64,000 nt of DNA from Streptomyces caatingaensis. Its GTDB lineage: Bacteria; Actinomycetota; Actinomycetes; Streptomycetales; Streptomycetaceae. The notes beneath the pieces are model-generated. The model was not told the origin of the DNA. It worked only from the letters and a program-made list of their open reading frames with translations, and did not search any database. Location of the stretch: NCBI RefSeq assembly GCF_001187435.1, contig NZ_LFXA01000002.1:806001-870000 (forward strand). Reading direction: 5' to 3'. Of the stretch, positions 27,046 through 36,074 are shown one piece after another. Every line of letters starts with the position of its first letter. Position 1 is the first letter of the stretch. The translations under genes were made by a program, and so were the position numbers.

Positions 27046-27051
27046 AGGCTA
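27046..27051 (-). promoter_or_regulatory. -10 box of leaderless marR gene
   Basis: TAGCCT on the minus strand, six bases before ATG 27039. Just upstream, direct repeats TGTGAGTATAG and AGTGAGCTATG (27067-27096, plus strand) lie in the marR-exporter intergenic region and could be regulator binding sites; this is only a candidate. Confidence 0.45.
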
Positions 27052-27205
27052 TCAGGACTCCGTGCATTGTGAGTATAGGTAACAGTGAGCTATGCTCTGC
27101 TGCGGTGGCCGGACCGCCGTCCGGCCGCCCCGCTCCGCCCTGCCGTCCCCGCACCCCCGCCTCCGTCCGCCCCGGGCGGCGGAGCCGACCGCGCCGAAGG
27201 AGCCC

Positions 27206-29014
27206 ATGCGTCCCGACCTGCGTCCCGAAGAACCGGAGTGGACCCCGCCGCCCGCCGACCCCGAACGCCCGGCCCAAGTCCGCCGCATCCTGGGGCTCTT
27301 CCGCCCCTACCGCGGCCGGCTCGCCGTCGTCGGCCTGCTCGTCGCCGCCTCGTCCCTGGTCACGGTCGCCTCGCCGTTCCTGCTGCGCGAGGTCCTCGAC
27401 GTCGCCCTCCCGGAGCGCCGCACCGGACTGCTGACCCTGCTCGCCCTCGGCATGATCGCCGCCGCCGTGGTCAACAGCGTCTTCGGCGTGCTCCAGACGC
27501 TGATCTCCACCACCGTCGGCCAGCGCGTGATGCACGACCTGCGGACCGCCGTCTACGCCCGGCTCCAGAGCATGCCGCTCGCCTTCTTCACCCGCACCCG
27601 CACCGGCGAGGTCCAGTCCCGCATCGCCAACGACATCGGCGGCATGCAGGCCACCGTCACCTCCACCGCCACCTCACTGGTCTCCAACCTCACCAGCGTC
27701 GTCGCCACGGTCGTCGCCATGCTCGCCCTCGACTGGCGGCTCACCGCGGTCTCGCTGCTCCTGCTGCCGCTGTTCGTCTGGGTCAGCCACCGGGTGGGCC
27801 GCGAGCGGAAGAAGATCACCTCGCAGCGGCAGAAGCAGATGGCGGCCATGGCCACGATGGTCACCGAGTCGCTCTCCGTCAGCGGCATCGTGCTCGGCCG
27901 CACCATGGGCCGCGCCGACTCGCTCACCGCCGCCTTCGCCGGGGAGTCCGAGCGGCTGGTCGGGCTGGAGGTGCGGGCCAGCATGGCCGGGCGCTGGCGG
28001 ATGTCCACCATCGGCGTCGTCATGGCCGCCATGCCCGCCCTCCTCTACTGGGCCGCCGGCATCGCCCTGAAGACCGGCGGCCCGGAGATCTCCCTCGGCA
28101 CCCTGGTCGCCTTCGTCTCCCTCCAGCAGGGCCTGCTGCGGCCCACGGTCTCCCTGCTGTCCACCGGCGTCCAGGTGCAGACCTCGCTCGCCCTCTTCCA
28201 GCGCATCTTCGAATACCTCGACCTGTCCGTCGACATCGCCGAACCCGAGCGCCCCGTCCGCCTGGAGAAGATCCGCGGCGACGTCCGCTTCGAGAACGTC
28301 ACCTTCGCCTACGACGCCGACCGCACCACCCTCGACGGCATCGACCTCGACATCCCCGCCGGCACCAGCCTCGCCGTCGTCGGCGCCACCGGCTCCGGCA
28401 AGAGCACGCTGGCCCACCTCGTCCCCCGGCTCTACGACGTCACCGGCGGCCGCGTCCTCATCGACGGCACCGACGTCCGCGACCTCTCCTTCGACACCCT
28501 CTCCCGCGCCGTCGGCATCGTCTCCCAGGAGACCTACCTCTTCCACGCCTCCGTCGCCGACAACCTGCGCTTCGCCAAGCCGGACGCGACGGACGAGGAG
28601 ATCCGCGCGGCGGCCGAGGCCGCCCAGATCCACGACCACATCGCCGCCCTGCCCGACGGCTACGACACCGTGGTCGGCGAGCGGGGGCACCGCTTCTCCG
28701 GGGGCGAGAAACAGCGGCTGGCCCTCGCGCGGACCATTCTGCGCGACCCGCCGGTCCTCGTCCTCGACGAGGCGACGTCCGCGCTGGACACGCGCACCGA
28801 GCAGGCCGTGCAGCGGGCGATCGACGCGCTCTCCGCCGGGCGGACGACGATCACGATCGCTCATCGGCTCTCCACCGTGCGGGGGGCCGACCAGATCGTC
28901 GTGCTCGACGGGGGCCGGGTCGCCGAGCGGGGCCGGCACGCGGAGCTGCTGGCGGCGGAGGGGCGGTATGCGGCGCTGGTGCGGCGGGATGCGAGGCCGA
29001 CGGTGCCGGTGTGA
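27206..29014 (+). CDS. ABC exporter (fused permease-ATPase)
   Basis: 602 residues from ATG 27206, which has GAAGGAG four bases upstream; the longer open frame back to 27092 has no ribosome site and unconserved N-terminus. Six membrane helices between about 45 and 330, then an ATPase with Walker A GATGSGKSTLAH near 395, signature FSGGEKQRLALAR, Walker B VLDEATSALD and H-loop IAHRLSTV. All catalytic residues are intact, so it should work as a homodimer exporting a hydrophobic compound, perhaps a drug, given the divergent MarR regulator. Ends in a hairpin terminator. Confidence 0.92.
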   Translation: MRPDLRPEEPEWTPPPADPERPAQVRRILGLFRPYRGRLAVVGLLVAASSLVTVASPFLLREVLDVALPERRTGLLTLLALGMIAAAVVNSVFGVLQTLISTTVGQRVMHDLRTAVYARLQSMPLAFFTRTRTGEVQSRIANDIGGMQATVTSTATSLVSNLTSVVATVVAMLALDWRLTAVSLLLLPLFVWVSHRVGRERKKITSQRQKQMAAMATMVTESLSVSGIVLGRTMGRADSLTAAFAGESERLVGLEVRASMAGRWRMSTIGVVMAAMPALLYWAAGIALKTGGPEISLGTLVAFVSLQQGLLRPTVSLLSTGVQVQTSLALFQRIFEYLDLSVDIAEPERPVRLEKIRGDVRFENVTFAYDADRTTLDGIDLDIPAGTSLAVVGATGSGKSTLAHLVPRLYDVTGGRVLIDGTDVRDLSFDTLSRAVGIVSQETYLFHASVADNLRFAKPDATDEEIRAAAEAAQIHDHIAALPDGYDTVVGERGHRFSGGEKQRLALARTILRDPPVLVLDEATSALDTRTEQAVQRAIDALSAGRTTITIAHRLSTVRGADQIVVLDGGRVAERGRHAELLAAEGRYAALVRRDARPTVPV

Positions 29015-29050
29015 GGGGGTGCCCCCTGGGGGAGGGGCTGGGGCACCCCC
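29015..29050. terminator. Bidirectional hairpin terminator
   Basis: Perfect 11-bp stem (29015-29025 with 29040-29050) with a 14-base loop, directly after the exporter stop codon and just before the end of the convergent esterase gene. Confidence 0.7.
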
Positions 29051-29056
29051 CATCAC

Positions 29057-30262
29057 TCACAGCGCAGCCAGATCCACCGCCCCCGCCATCACCCGGAACC
29101 CCGCATCATTGGGATGCTTGCGATCGCCCGAGTCGAAGGCAGCCGCAAGCACCTCCGGATCGTCCGGCGAACCCAGCACCGCCGCGAAATCCGCAACCGA
29201 GTCGTACTCACCCGCCCCCCGGATCCACGCGTTCAGCGCAGAACGCTTCGCCTCCGCCCGCGCGTTGTGATACTCCGACCCCTTGAAGGGGGTGATCGTC
29301 CCCCCGATCACCCGGACCCCCCGCGCCCGGGCGCGCCGGACGAGCTCCCGGTGGCCGGCGGTCAACTCCTCGACGGACACCGGGGCGTCCGGCTTGTACG
29401 TCGGAAGGTCGACCTCGCTGAAACCGATGTCGTTGAGACCCAGGTGCACGATCACGGCCCGCACCCCCGGCCGGTCCAGCACATCGCGCTCGAAGCGCGC
29501 GAGCGCCGCCTCGCCGAACCAGAGCGAGTCGTTGAGCAGCAGGTTCCCTCCGATGCCCGCGTTGACCACCGCCAACGGCCACCCGGCGGCGGTCAGTCGC
29601 GCGGCGAGGGCGTCGGGGTAGCGGCGGTCGGCGTTCGGGGTGGAGCCGAAGCCGTCGGTGATGGAGTCACCGAACGCCACCACGGCCTCCGCGCCGGCGC
29701 CCGCGCCGGCCACCTCGACGTCCGAGAGGACGTACCAGGACCGGGTGGACTCCCCGAAGGACTCCCCGCCCGCCTCCCGCGTGCGGTCGCCCGCGGCGCG
29801 GTAACTGTCCGTCCACGCCTGCGCGTGGAAGGTCACGGGCCCGGTCGGGCGGGCGAAGTACAGCGTCACCGCCACCCGGCCGGACGGCGCGGTCCGCAGC
29901 TCCACCGGGTCGCTCCACACCTCCCCGCCCGCCGCCACCCGCACGGTGGCCGCGCCGCCGAAGGTCAACTCCCGTACCGTTCCCGGCCGCACGGCCGCGC
30001 CCTCCGAGGCGAGCGCGACGGACGCCGCGGCGACCGCCAGCGGCGCGTCGCCGTAGCGGTTCGACAGCCGGACGCGGGCCGACGTGCCGCCGCCCGTCAG
30101 CCGGACGACCTGCCGCACGCTCTGCCGGTCGAAGCCGGTCTCCGACCAGTTCTCCCCGAAGTTGGCACCCGGCCGCTGCACCGCCGCCGACCACCCCGCC
30201 GACCAGCCGGTAGATGCCCCGGCCCGGTCCGTCTCCGCCGTCTCCGCCATCTGAACGGTCAT
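29057..30262 (-). CDS. SGNH/GDSL hydrolase with N-terminal beta-sandwich
   Basis: 401 residues. About 30-190 form a beta-rich N-terminal domain; the SGNH domain follows with block I FGDSITDG near 199 (catalytic Ser), block II GIGGN, block III HLGLNDIG near 274 and block V DRKHPND near 382 (catalytic Asp/His). It would cleave esters, probably carbohydrate acyl groups as for similar two-domain members. No signal peptide is visible from ATG 30262, unlike many relatives, so it may be cytoplasmic or the start may be misread; AAGGGG lies eight bases before this ATG. Convergent with the ABC exporter. Confidence 0.88.
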   Translation of the reverse strand: MTVQMAETAETDRAGASTGWSAGWSAAVQRPGANFGENWSETGFDRQSVRQVVRLTGGGTSARVRLSNRYGDAPLAVAAASVALASEGAAVRPGTVRELTFGGAATVRVAAGGEVWSDPVELRTAPSGRVAVTLYFARPTGPVTFHAQAWTDSYRAAGDRTREAGGESFGESTRSWYVLSDVEVAGAGAGAEAVVAFGDSITDGFGSTPNADRRYPDALAARLTAAGWPLAVVNAGIGGNLLLNDSLWFGEAALARFERDVLDRPGVRAVIVHLGLNDIGFSEVDLPTYKPDAPVSVEELTAGHRELVRRARARGVRVIGGTITPFKGSEYHNARAEAKRSALNAWIRGAGEYDSVADFAAVLGSPDDPEVLAAAFDSGDRKHPNDAGFRVMAGAVDLAAL

Positions 30263-30365
30263 GCTGCTGCGCCCCTTTCGGACGATCGTTCCTGCCGAAC
30301 GGGAACCAGCCTGCCGCCCGGCCGCAGCGCCACCCAGACACCGGGGCTTCGTACCACTGCCAAGG

Positions 30366-31037
30366 TCACCCAGCGGCGTCGGCGACGAGGACGACGTCGA
30401 GCAGCCGGGGCCCGTGGACGCCCTCGACGCGGTCGAGTTCGATGTCGCTGGTGGCCGACGGGCCCGAGACCCACGTCAACGGGCGCAGCGGGTCGAGGCG
30501 TTCGAGCGCCTGCGGCACCGAGTCCACGATCTGGTCCGCGGTGCGCACCACGCAGATGTGGTGGTCGGGCACCAGGGTGACGCGCCGGCGTCCCTGCCCC
30601 GGGCCCCCGTCGAGCACGAGGGTGCCGGTCTCCGCGATCGCCAGCGCGCACCCGGTGACGACGGCGTCCACCGCGTCCAGGTCGTACGGCGTCAGCGCGG
30701 GCGAGTCCGGCACCCGCTCCACCGGCGCCCCGGCCAGCCACTCCTCGGGCGGCCCGGCCGGCACCACGACCCGCCGTGCGCCCCGCTCCGCCAGCAGGTC
30801 CCGCAGCAGCCGCGGCAGTCCGTCGGCGCCGCAGCGGTGCACCCGGGCCCGGTAGTCCGCCAGGTGCGCGGCGAGGAGCGCGGCCGACTCGGCGGGGGAG
30901 CGGCGCCCGTGGACCCGCAGGTAGTCGCGGGCGACGGGGTGGTCGCGCGGCCGCTCGTGCGCCGGTACGTCCGCCAGCGCCCGCCGCACCCGCGCCAGGA
31001 TCCGCGCCCTGCTCGCCCCGCCGTCCGTCCCTTTCAC
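30366..31037 (-). CDS. lutC: LUD-domain lactate utilisation protein C
   Basis: 223 residues. The LUD fold is recognised from LALAIAETGTLVLDGG-type motif (here CALAIAETGTLVLDGGPG) and LTLVPDHHICVVRTADQIVD, with the C-terminal GPSATSDIELDRVEGVHGP signature. It is the third subunit of the LutABC complex that oxidises L-lactate to pyruvate in bacteria lacking a classical lactate dehydrogenase. GTG 31037 overlaps the lutB stop (GTGA) and has AGGAGG upstream. Confidence 0.9.
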   Translation of the reverse strand: MKGTDGGASRARILARVRRALADVPAHERPRDHPVARDYLRVHGRRSPAESAALLAAHLADYRARVHRCGADGLPRLLRDLLAERGARRVVVPAGPPEEWLAGAPVERVPDSPALTPYDLDAVDAVVTGCALAIAETGTLVLDGGPGQGRRRVTLVPDHHICVVRTADQIVDSVPQALERLDPLRPLTWVSGPSATSDIELDRVEGVHGPRLLDVVLVADAAG

Positions 31038-32509
31038 GACGACGCACCTCCTCGCGTCCGCGCCCACCAGTCCCGGAACGACTCCTCGGGGACCTCGGGC
31101 AGGTCCCGGCTGTCCGTCCACGCCCGGCCCGGTCCCGGCAGCCGCCGCGGGCGCAGGCGGCGCAGCCGCGCCGCGAGCCGCTGCCCGCTCCGCAGCGCCC
31201 CGGGGTGCTGCAGAGTCAGGCCAGCGGCCGCCATCAGACCGCGCTCCAGGGCGTGCCGGCGGGCCGGCCGGACGACGGCCCGGACGCCCCGGACGGTGGC
31301 CTCGCCGCCCTCGGCCACCCGTTCCCGCAGGTGGAGGAGGACTTCGGGGATGTCGATGGCGACCGGGCAGACCTCGTAGCAGGCGCCGCACAGGGACGAC
31401 GCGAACGGCAGCGACTCCTCCAGCGCGGAGGCGGTGCCGCGCAGTTGGGGGGTGAGGACGGCGCCGATGGGGCCGGGGTAGGGGGAGCCGTAGGCGTGGC
31501 CGCCGGCCCGCTCGTAGACCGGGCAGACGTTGAGGCAGGCGGAGCACCGGATGCAGCGCAGCACCTGCCGGCCGACCGCGTCGGCGAGCGTGTCGGTGCG
31601 GCCGTTGTCGAGCAGCACCAGGTGGAAGGCGCGCGGTCCGTCGCCGTCCGTCGTGCCCGTCCACATGGACGTGTAGGGGTTCATGCGCTCGGCGGTCGAG
31701 GAGCGGGGCAGGAGCTGGAGGTAGACCTCCAGGTCCCGCCAGGTGGGCACCACCTTCTCGATGCCGACGACGGAGATCAGCGTCTCGGGCAGCGTGAGGC
31801 ACATGCGGCCGTTGCCCTCGGACTCGACGACGACCAGGGTGCCGGTCTCGGCGACCATGAAGTTGGCGCCGGACACCGCGACCCGCGCCCGCAGGAACTT
31901 CTCGCGCAGGTGCAGGCGCGCCGCCTCGGCGAGGTCGGCGGGCCGGTCGGTCAGCCCCGCGGGCGCCGGGCGGCCCCAGTCGGCCATGCGGTCGCGGAAG
32001 ATCCCGCGGATCTCGGAGCGGCCGCGGTGGATCGCGGGGACGAGGAGGTGCGAGGGCAGGTCGTCGCCGAGCTGGACGATGAGCTCGGCGAGGTCGGTCT
32101 CGTAGGCGCGGACGCCGGCCTCGGCGAGGGCGGCGTTGAGGCCGGTCTCCTGGGTGGTCATGGACTTGACCTTGAGGACCTCCCGTTCGCCGGTCTCCCG
32201 GACCAGGGCGGTGACGATCCGGTTGGCCTCGTCGGCGTCGGCGGCCCAGTGCACCGTACCGCCCGCCGCGGTGACGCGCTCCTCCAGCCGTACGAGGTGG
32301 TGGTCGAGGTGGCGCAGGGTGCGGTCCTTGACGGCCGCGGCGGCGGCGCGCAGTTGGCGCCAGTCGTCGAGTTCGGCGACGGCGGCGCCGCGCTTGGCTC
32401 GGATGGTGCGGGTGGCGTGCCGGAGGGTGGCGCGCAGCCGGGCGTCGCGGGTGGAGACGGCGGCGGCGTCCGGGAAGGCGGGCATGCCGAGGGGGACGGG
32501 GCCGCTCAT
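31034..32509 (-). CDS. lutB: Lactate utilisation iron-sulfur protein B
   Basis: 491 residues. The N-terminal two thirds is a LUD domain (VKSMTTQETGLNAAL, NFMVAETGTLVVVESEGN); the C-terminal part holds ferredoxin-like [4Fe-4S] motifs CIRCSACLNVCPVY near 315 and CGACYEVCPV near 365. Acts as the electron-transferring core of the LutABC lactate oxidase. ATG 32509 overlaps the lutA stop by four bases. No lactate permease gene or GntR/LutR-type regulator is adjacent. Confidence 0.92.
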   Translation of the reverse strand: MSGPVPLGMPAFPDAAAVSTRDARLRATLRHATRTIRAKRGAAVAELDDWRQLRAAAAAVKDRTLRHLDHHLVRLEERVTAAGGTVHWAADADEANRIVTALVRETGEREVLKVKSMTTQETGLNAALAEAGVRAYETDLAELIVQLGDDLPSHLLVPAIHRGRSEIRGIFRDRMADWGRPAPAGLTDRPADLAEAARLHLREKFLRARVAVSGANFMVAETGTLVVVESEGNGRMCLTLPETLISVVGIEKVVPTWRDLEVYLQLLPRSSTAERMNPYTSMWTGTTDGDGPRAFHLVLLDNGRTDTLADAVGRQVLRCIRCSACLNVCPVYERAGGHAYGSPYPGPIGAVLTPQLRGTASALEESLPFASSLCGACYEVCPVAIDIPEVLLHLRERVAEGGEATVRGVRAVVRPARRHALERGLMAAAGLTLQHPGALRSGQRLAARLRRLRPRRLPGPGRAWTDSRDLPEVPEESFRDWWARTRGGASS

Positions 32510-33261
32510 CGCGCGTCTCCTTCCGTGGCGGCCAGGATCTCGGCGAGGTGCACCGGGCGGACGGGCGAGCCCTGCCGGGTGAGGACGCCGCCGATGTGCA
32601 TGAGGCAGGAGTTGTCGACCGCGCACAGGGCGCGGGCGCCGGTGGCGGTGACGGCGCGGGCCTTGTCCCGGCCCATCGCGGCCGAGACGGCGGGGTTCTT
32701 GACGGCGAACGTGCCGCCGAAGCCGCAGCACTCCTCGGCCCCCGGCAGCTCGCGCAGCTCCAGCCCCTTGACGTGTTCCAGCAGCCGGCGGGGCCGGTCG
32801 CCCAGGCCCAGCGTGCGCAGTCCGTGGCAGGTGGGGTGGTAGGTGACGGTGTGGGGGTAGTGGGCGCCGACGTCCGTCACGCCCAGCACGTCGACCAGAT
32901 ACTCCGTCAGCTCGTAGGTGCGGGAGGCCACTTCGGCGACGGCCGCGGTCAGTCCGTCGTCGCCGGACCGGGCGGCGACGCGCGGGTGCTGCTCGCGCAC
33001 CATGGCGGCGCAGGAGCCCGACGGCGTGACGACGTGGTCGTAACCGCGGAACGCGGCGGCGTGCCGCCGCACCAGCGGCTCGGCGCGGCGCCGGTACCCG
33101 GAGTTGAGGAACGGCTGACCGCAACAGGTCTGGGCCATGGGGAAGTCGACGCGGACGCCGAGGCGTTCGAGGAGGGTGACGACGGCGCGTCCGGTGCGGG
33201 GATAGAGGGTGTCGTTGACGCAGGTGATGTGAAGGGCCACGCGGGGAGGTCGTTGCACCAT
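32506..33261 (-). CDS. lutA: Lactate utilisation protein A (CCG-domain iron-sulfur subunit)
   Basis: 251 residues with two cysteine-rich CCG domains: AQTCCGQPFLNSGY near 45 and GAEECCGFGGTFAVKNP near 175, which ligate iron-sulfur clusters in glycolate/lactate oxidase and heterodisulfide reductase subunits. First gene of lutABC; all three are joined by 4-bp overlaps. ATG 33261 lies six bases after a TAGCAT -10 box, so the operon message appears leaderless. Confidence 0.92.
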   Translation of the reverse strand: MVQRPPRVALHITCVNDTLYPRTGRAVVTLLERLGVRVDFPMAQTCCGQPFLNSGYRRRAEPLVRRHAAAFRGYDHVVTPSGSCAAMVREQHPRVAARSGDDGLTAAVAEVASRTYELTEYLVDVLGVTDVGAHYPHTVTYHPTCHGLRTLGLGDRPRRLLEHVKGLELRELPGAEECCGFGGTFAVKNPAVSAAMGRDKARAVTATGARALCAVDNSCLMHIGGVLTRQGSPVRPVHLAEILAATEGDAR

Positions 33262-33267
33262 GGGTGC

Positions 33268-33273
33268 ATGCTA
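33268..33273 (-). promoter_or_regulatory. -10 box of leaderless lutABC promoter
   Basis: TAGCAT on the minus strand, GCACCC, then ATG of lutA. No clear -35 hexamer at 16-19 bases. Confidence 0.5.
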
Positions 33274-33312
33274 CGAGGGCCCTTCGCCGGGGGAGGGGTG
33301 ACCGGGACCCCC

Positions 33313-34455
33313 TCAGGCCCCGGCCGGGCCCGGTGCCGCTCCGGCCAGGGCCGGTTCGGGGCGGGGCCGCCCGGTCGCGGGGCGGGCCGGGAGCGGCGGC
33401 CGCCGGAGGGCGCGCACCGCCTCGCGTCCCGCGCGGTTGGCGCCGATGGTGCTCGCCGACGGTCCGTAGCCGACGAGGTGGACGCGGGGGTCGCGGACCG
33501 CCCGCGTGCCCTCGACGCGGATGCCGCCGCCGGGTTCGCGCAGCCGCAGTGGTGCGAGGTGGTCGAGGGCGGCGCGGAAGCCGGTGGCCCACAGGACCGT
33601 GTCGGCGGCCGTCTCCGTGCCGTCGGCCCAGGCGACGCCGGTGGGCGTGAGGCGGTCGAACATCGGCAGCCGGCGCAGGACGCCCGCCTCCTCGGCGCGG
33701 CGCATCGCCTCCGTCATCGGCAGCCCCGTCACCGACACCACGCTCTGCGGCGGCAGCCCGTGCCGGACGCGCTCCTCGACGAGCGCCACCGCCTCCCGGC
33801 CGCGCTCCTCGTCGAAGGGGCCCTCGCGGAAGACCGGCGGCCGGCGGGTGACCCAGGTCGTCGCGGTCGCCACCTCGGCGATCTCCAGGAGGTGCTGCAC
33901 GGCGGAGGTGCCGCCGCCGACGACCACGACCCGCCGCCCGGCGAACTCCTCCGGGCCCGCGTACTGCGCGGTGTGCAACTGGCGGCCGCGGAAGAGCTCC
34001 TGGCCGGGGTAGCGGGGCCAGAAGGGCCGGTCCCAGGTGCCGGTGGCGTTGACCAGGGCCCGGGCGAGCCACACGCCGTCCGAGGTCTCGACGCGCAGCC
34101 GCCCGTCGCCCGCCTCGCGCACCGCGCGCACCGCGACGGGCCGCCGTACGCGCAGGCCGAAGGCGTCCTCGTAGGCCGCGAAGTAGCCGCCGATCACCTC
34201 GGACGAGGGCCGGTCGTCGTCGGCGCCGGTCAGCGGCATGCCGGGCAGCGCGTGCATGCCGTGGACCCGGCCGTAGGTGAGCGTCGGCCAGCGGTGCCGC
34301 CAGGCCCCGCCGGGGCCGGGCGCGCGGTCGAGGACGACGAAGTCCCGCTCCGGCTCGTAACCGTCGCGCCGCAGGTGGTAGGCGGTGGACAGACCCGCCT
34401 GCCCGGCGCCCGCGACCACGACGTCCACCTCGTGCACCACCGGCATGTCGTTCAT
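33313..34455 (-). CDS. FAD/NAD(P)-binding flavoprotein (CzcO/flavin monooxygenase-like)
   Basis: 380 residues. Rossmann GxGxxG for FAD at VVVAGAGQAGLSTAYHL (about 11-27), second dinucleotide site VVVVGGGTSAVQHLL near 175 and the late ATGFRAALDHL motif typical of flavin-dependent monooxygenases. RAPGPGGAWRHRWPTL resembles the CzcO group. Probably oxygenates or reduces a small organic substrate in the cytoplasm using NADPH. Start ATG 34455 (or 34446). It is upstream of lutABC in the same direction with a 51-base gap, but lutA has its own promoter, so a shared role is not implied. Confidence 0.85.
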   Translation of the reverse strand: MNDMPVVHEVDVVVAGAGQAGLSTAYHLRRDGYEPERDFVVLDRAPGPGGAWRHRWPTLTYGRVHGMHALPGMPLTGADDDRPSSEVIGGYFAAYEDAFGLRVRRPVAVRAVREAGDGRLRVETSDGVWLARALVNATGTWDRPFWPRYPGQELFRGRQLHTAQYAGPEEFAGRRVVVVGGGTSAVQHLLEIAEVATATTWVTRRPPVFREGPFDEERGREAVALVEERVRHGLPPQSVVSVTGLPMTEAMRRAEEAGVLRRLPMFDRLTPTGVAWADGTETAADTVLWATGFRAALDHLAPLRLREPGGGIRVEGTRAVRDPRVHLVGYGPSASTIGANRAGREAVRALRRPPLPARPATGRPRPEPALAGAAPGPAGA

Positions 34456-34516
34456 GGTTCTGCCAACCGGACGGGGAGGCGGACTCTTCCCGCGGCGGAC
34501 CGGCGATGATGGTGAC

Positions 34517-34939
34517 ATGAGCGACAGCTTCCGTACCCACGTGCTCGACATCACGACCGGCACCTCGGAGACCGTGTACGACCTCACCCGGCACTGCGAG
34601 GCGTTCCTGAAGGAGGCGGCGGGCGGCCGCGACGGGCTGCTCAACGTCTTCGTCCCGCACGCGACGGCGGGGGTGGCGGTGCTGGAGACCGGGGCCGGCA
34701 GCGACGACGACCTGCTCGCGGCCCTGCACGACCTGCTCCCGGCGGACGACCGCTGGCGCCACCGGCACGGCAGTCCGGGCCACGGGCGCGACCACGTCCT
34801 GCCGGCCCTCGTCCCGCCGCACGCCACCCTGCCGGTCGTCGGCGGCCGGCTGGAGCTGGGGACCTGGCAGTCGGTGTGCCTGGTCGACACGAACAAGGAC
34901 AATCCGCACCGGCGGGTGCGGCTGAGCTTCCTCGGCTGA
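34517..34939 (+). CDS. YjbQ / UPF0047 family protein
   Basis: 140 residues spanning the whole fold: NVFVPHATAGVAVLETGAG, GHGRDHVLPALVPPHATLPV and GTWQSVCLVDTN. The histidines form the presumed active site of this small trimeric family; members can replace thiamine phosphate synthase weakly, hence the product name 'secondary thiamine-phosphate synthase', but true function is unsettled. ATG 34517 follows GATGAT by six bases, possibly leaderless. Divergent from the flavoprotein gene and convergent with the carboxypeptidase. Confidence 0.88.
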   Translation: MSDSFRTHVLDITTGTSETVYDLTRHCEAFLKEAAGGRDGLLNVFVPHATAGVAVLETGAGSDDDLLAALHDLLPADDRWRHRHGSPGHGRDHVLPALVPPHATLPVVGGRLELGTWQSVCLVDTNKDNPHRRVRLSFLG

Positions 34940-34945
34940 CCGGGA

Positions 34946-34975
34946 CGGCGCCCGGGCCCGACGGCCCGGGCGCCG
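34946..34975. terminator. Bidirectional hairpin terminator
   Basis: Thirteen-bp stem (34946-34958 with 34963-34975) with a 4-base CGAC loop, between the convergent yjbQ and carboxypeptidase genes. Confidence 0.7.
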
Positions 34976-34980
34976 GGACG

Positions 34981-35916
34981 TCAGTCCTGCTGGGCGAAGC
35001 TCGGCAGCTGCCGCAGCTTGACCTTCGGGCTGTTCGTGTTGAACGACCAGTCGAGCATCTTCACCGCGTCCGGGTAGCGCTTGGCCGGGTCGTTGAGGAT
35101 GACGCCCACGACGGTGCGCTTGCCGCGCTGGGCGGCGAAGACCAGGCACGGGCCGGCGGCCGTGCCGGTGCCGGTCTTGATGCCGATGGCGCCCTTGTAC
35201 GACCCCAGCAGCCGGTTGGTGTTGTACCAGGTGTACAGCCGGTTGACGTTCGTCGCCTTCTGGCGGGTGCTGCTCGCCTTGACGACCGTGGCGAACGTGC
35301 TGTTGCCCAGGGCGTGGCGGGCCAGCTTGGCGATGTCGCGCGGCGTGGAGACGTTCCCGCCGGACTGCGATATGCCGTCGAACGAGTCGTACCTGGTGTT
35401 CTTCATGCCCAGCGCCTTGGCCTTGGCGTTCATCTGGGCGATGAACGACTTGGTGCGCTGGGCCTCGGTCTTGCCGGTGCCGAAGTTGTCGGCGAGCGCG
35501 TAGGCCGCGTCGCAGCCGGAGGGCAGCATCATGCCGTACAGCAGCTGACGGACCGTCAGCTTGTCGCCCACCTTCAGGTCGGCGGTGCTGCCGCCCTCAC
35601 GGGCGACGTAGTCGCGGTACGACTTCTTGACCGTGATCTGCTTGTCGAGATTGACGCGCTTGGTGTCCAGCACCACGGTCGCCGTCATGATCTTGGTGGT
35701 GCTGGCCATCTGCCGCTTGGTGTCGGCGTCCTTGGCCCACAGCTGGCGGTTGGGCCCGTTGTCGAGCAGGAAGGCGCCCTTGGCCGCGATCCCCGTCGGG
35801 CCGGTGGCCGCCTCGGCGGTCGTCGCGGGCAGCGCGACGGCGAGGGCGGCGGTCGACGCGGTCAGTCCGGCTCCCCACCGGAAGGCCCGTCTTCCCCCAA
35901 TGTTCACCATATGCAT
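34981..35916 (-). CDS. D-alanyl-D-alanine carboxypeptidase (peptidase S11, low-molecular-weight PBP)
   Basis: 311 residues with signal peptide (to about residue 37, AEA-A). Catalytic triad motifs of the S11 family: SxxK as STTK near 72-75, SxN-type as SGCD near 132 (Cys in place of Asn, frequent in actinomycete members) and KTGT near 247. Trims the terminal D-alanine of peptidoglycan stem peptides outside the membrane. It ends soon after the catalytic domain, lacking the C-terminal domain and amphipathic anchor of PBP5, so it is probably released. ATG 35916 with GAGGATTGAG before it. Confidence 0.92.
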   Translation of the reverse strand: MHMVNIGGRRAFRWGAGLTASTAALAVALPATTAEAATGPTGIAAKGAFLLDNGPNRQLWAKDADTKRQMASTTKIMTATVVLDTKRVNLDKQITVKKSYRDYVAREGGSTADLKVGDKLTVRQLLYGMMLPSGCDAAYALADNFGTGKTEAQRTKSFIAQMNAKAKALGMKNTRYDSFDGISQSGGNVSTPRDIAKLARHALGNSTFATVVKASSTRQKATNVNRLYTWYNTNRLLGSYKGAIGIKTGTGTAAGPCLVFAAQRGKRTVVGVILNDPAKRYPDAVKMLDWSFNTNSPKVKLRQLPSFAQQD

Positions 35917-36074
35917 CTCAATCCTCGGGTTTGTCCCGGTTCACTGGAAACCGGGTCGAACCCCCTGATCCTCCCACCCCGTTGTGCCCCTCCCGCACCC
36001 CGGGGTGTCAGACGCCCGCTCCCGCACCGCCGTTCGCCGCTCGGTCCGCCAACTCCCCGCGCGGGTGAGCCCGT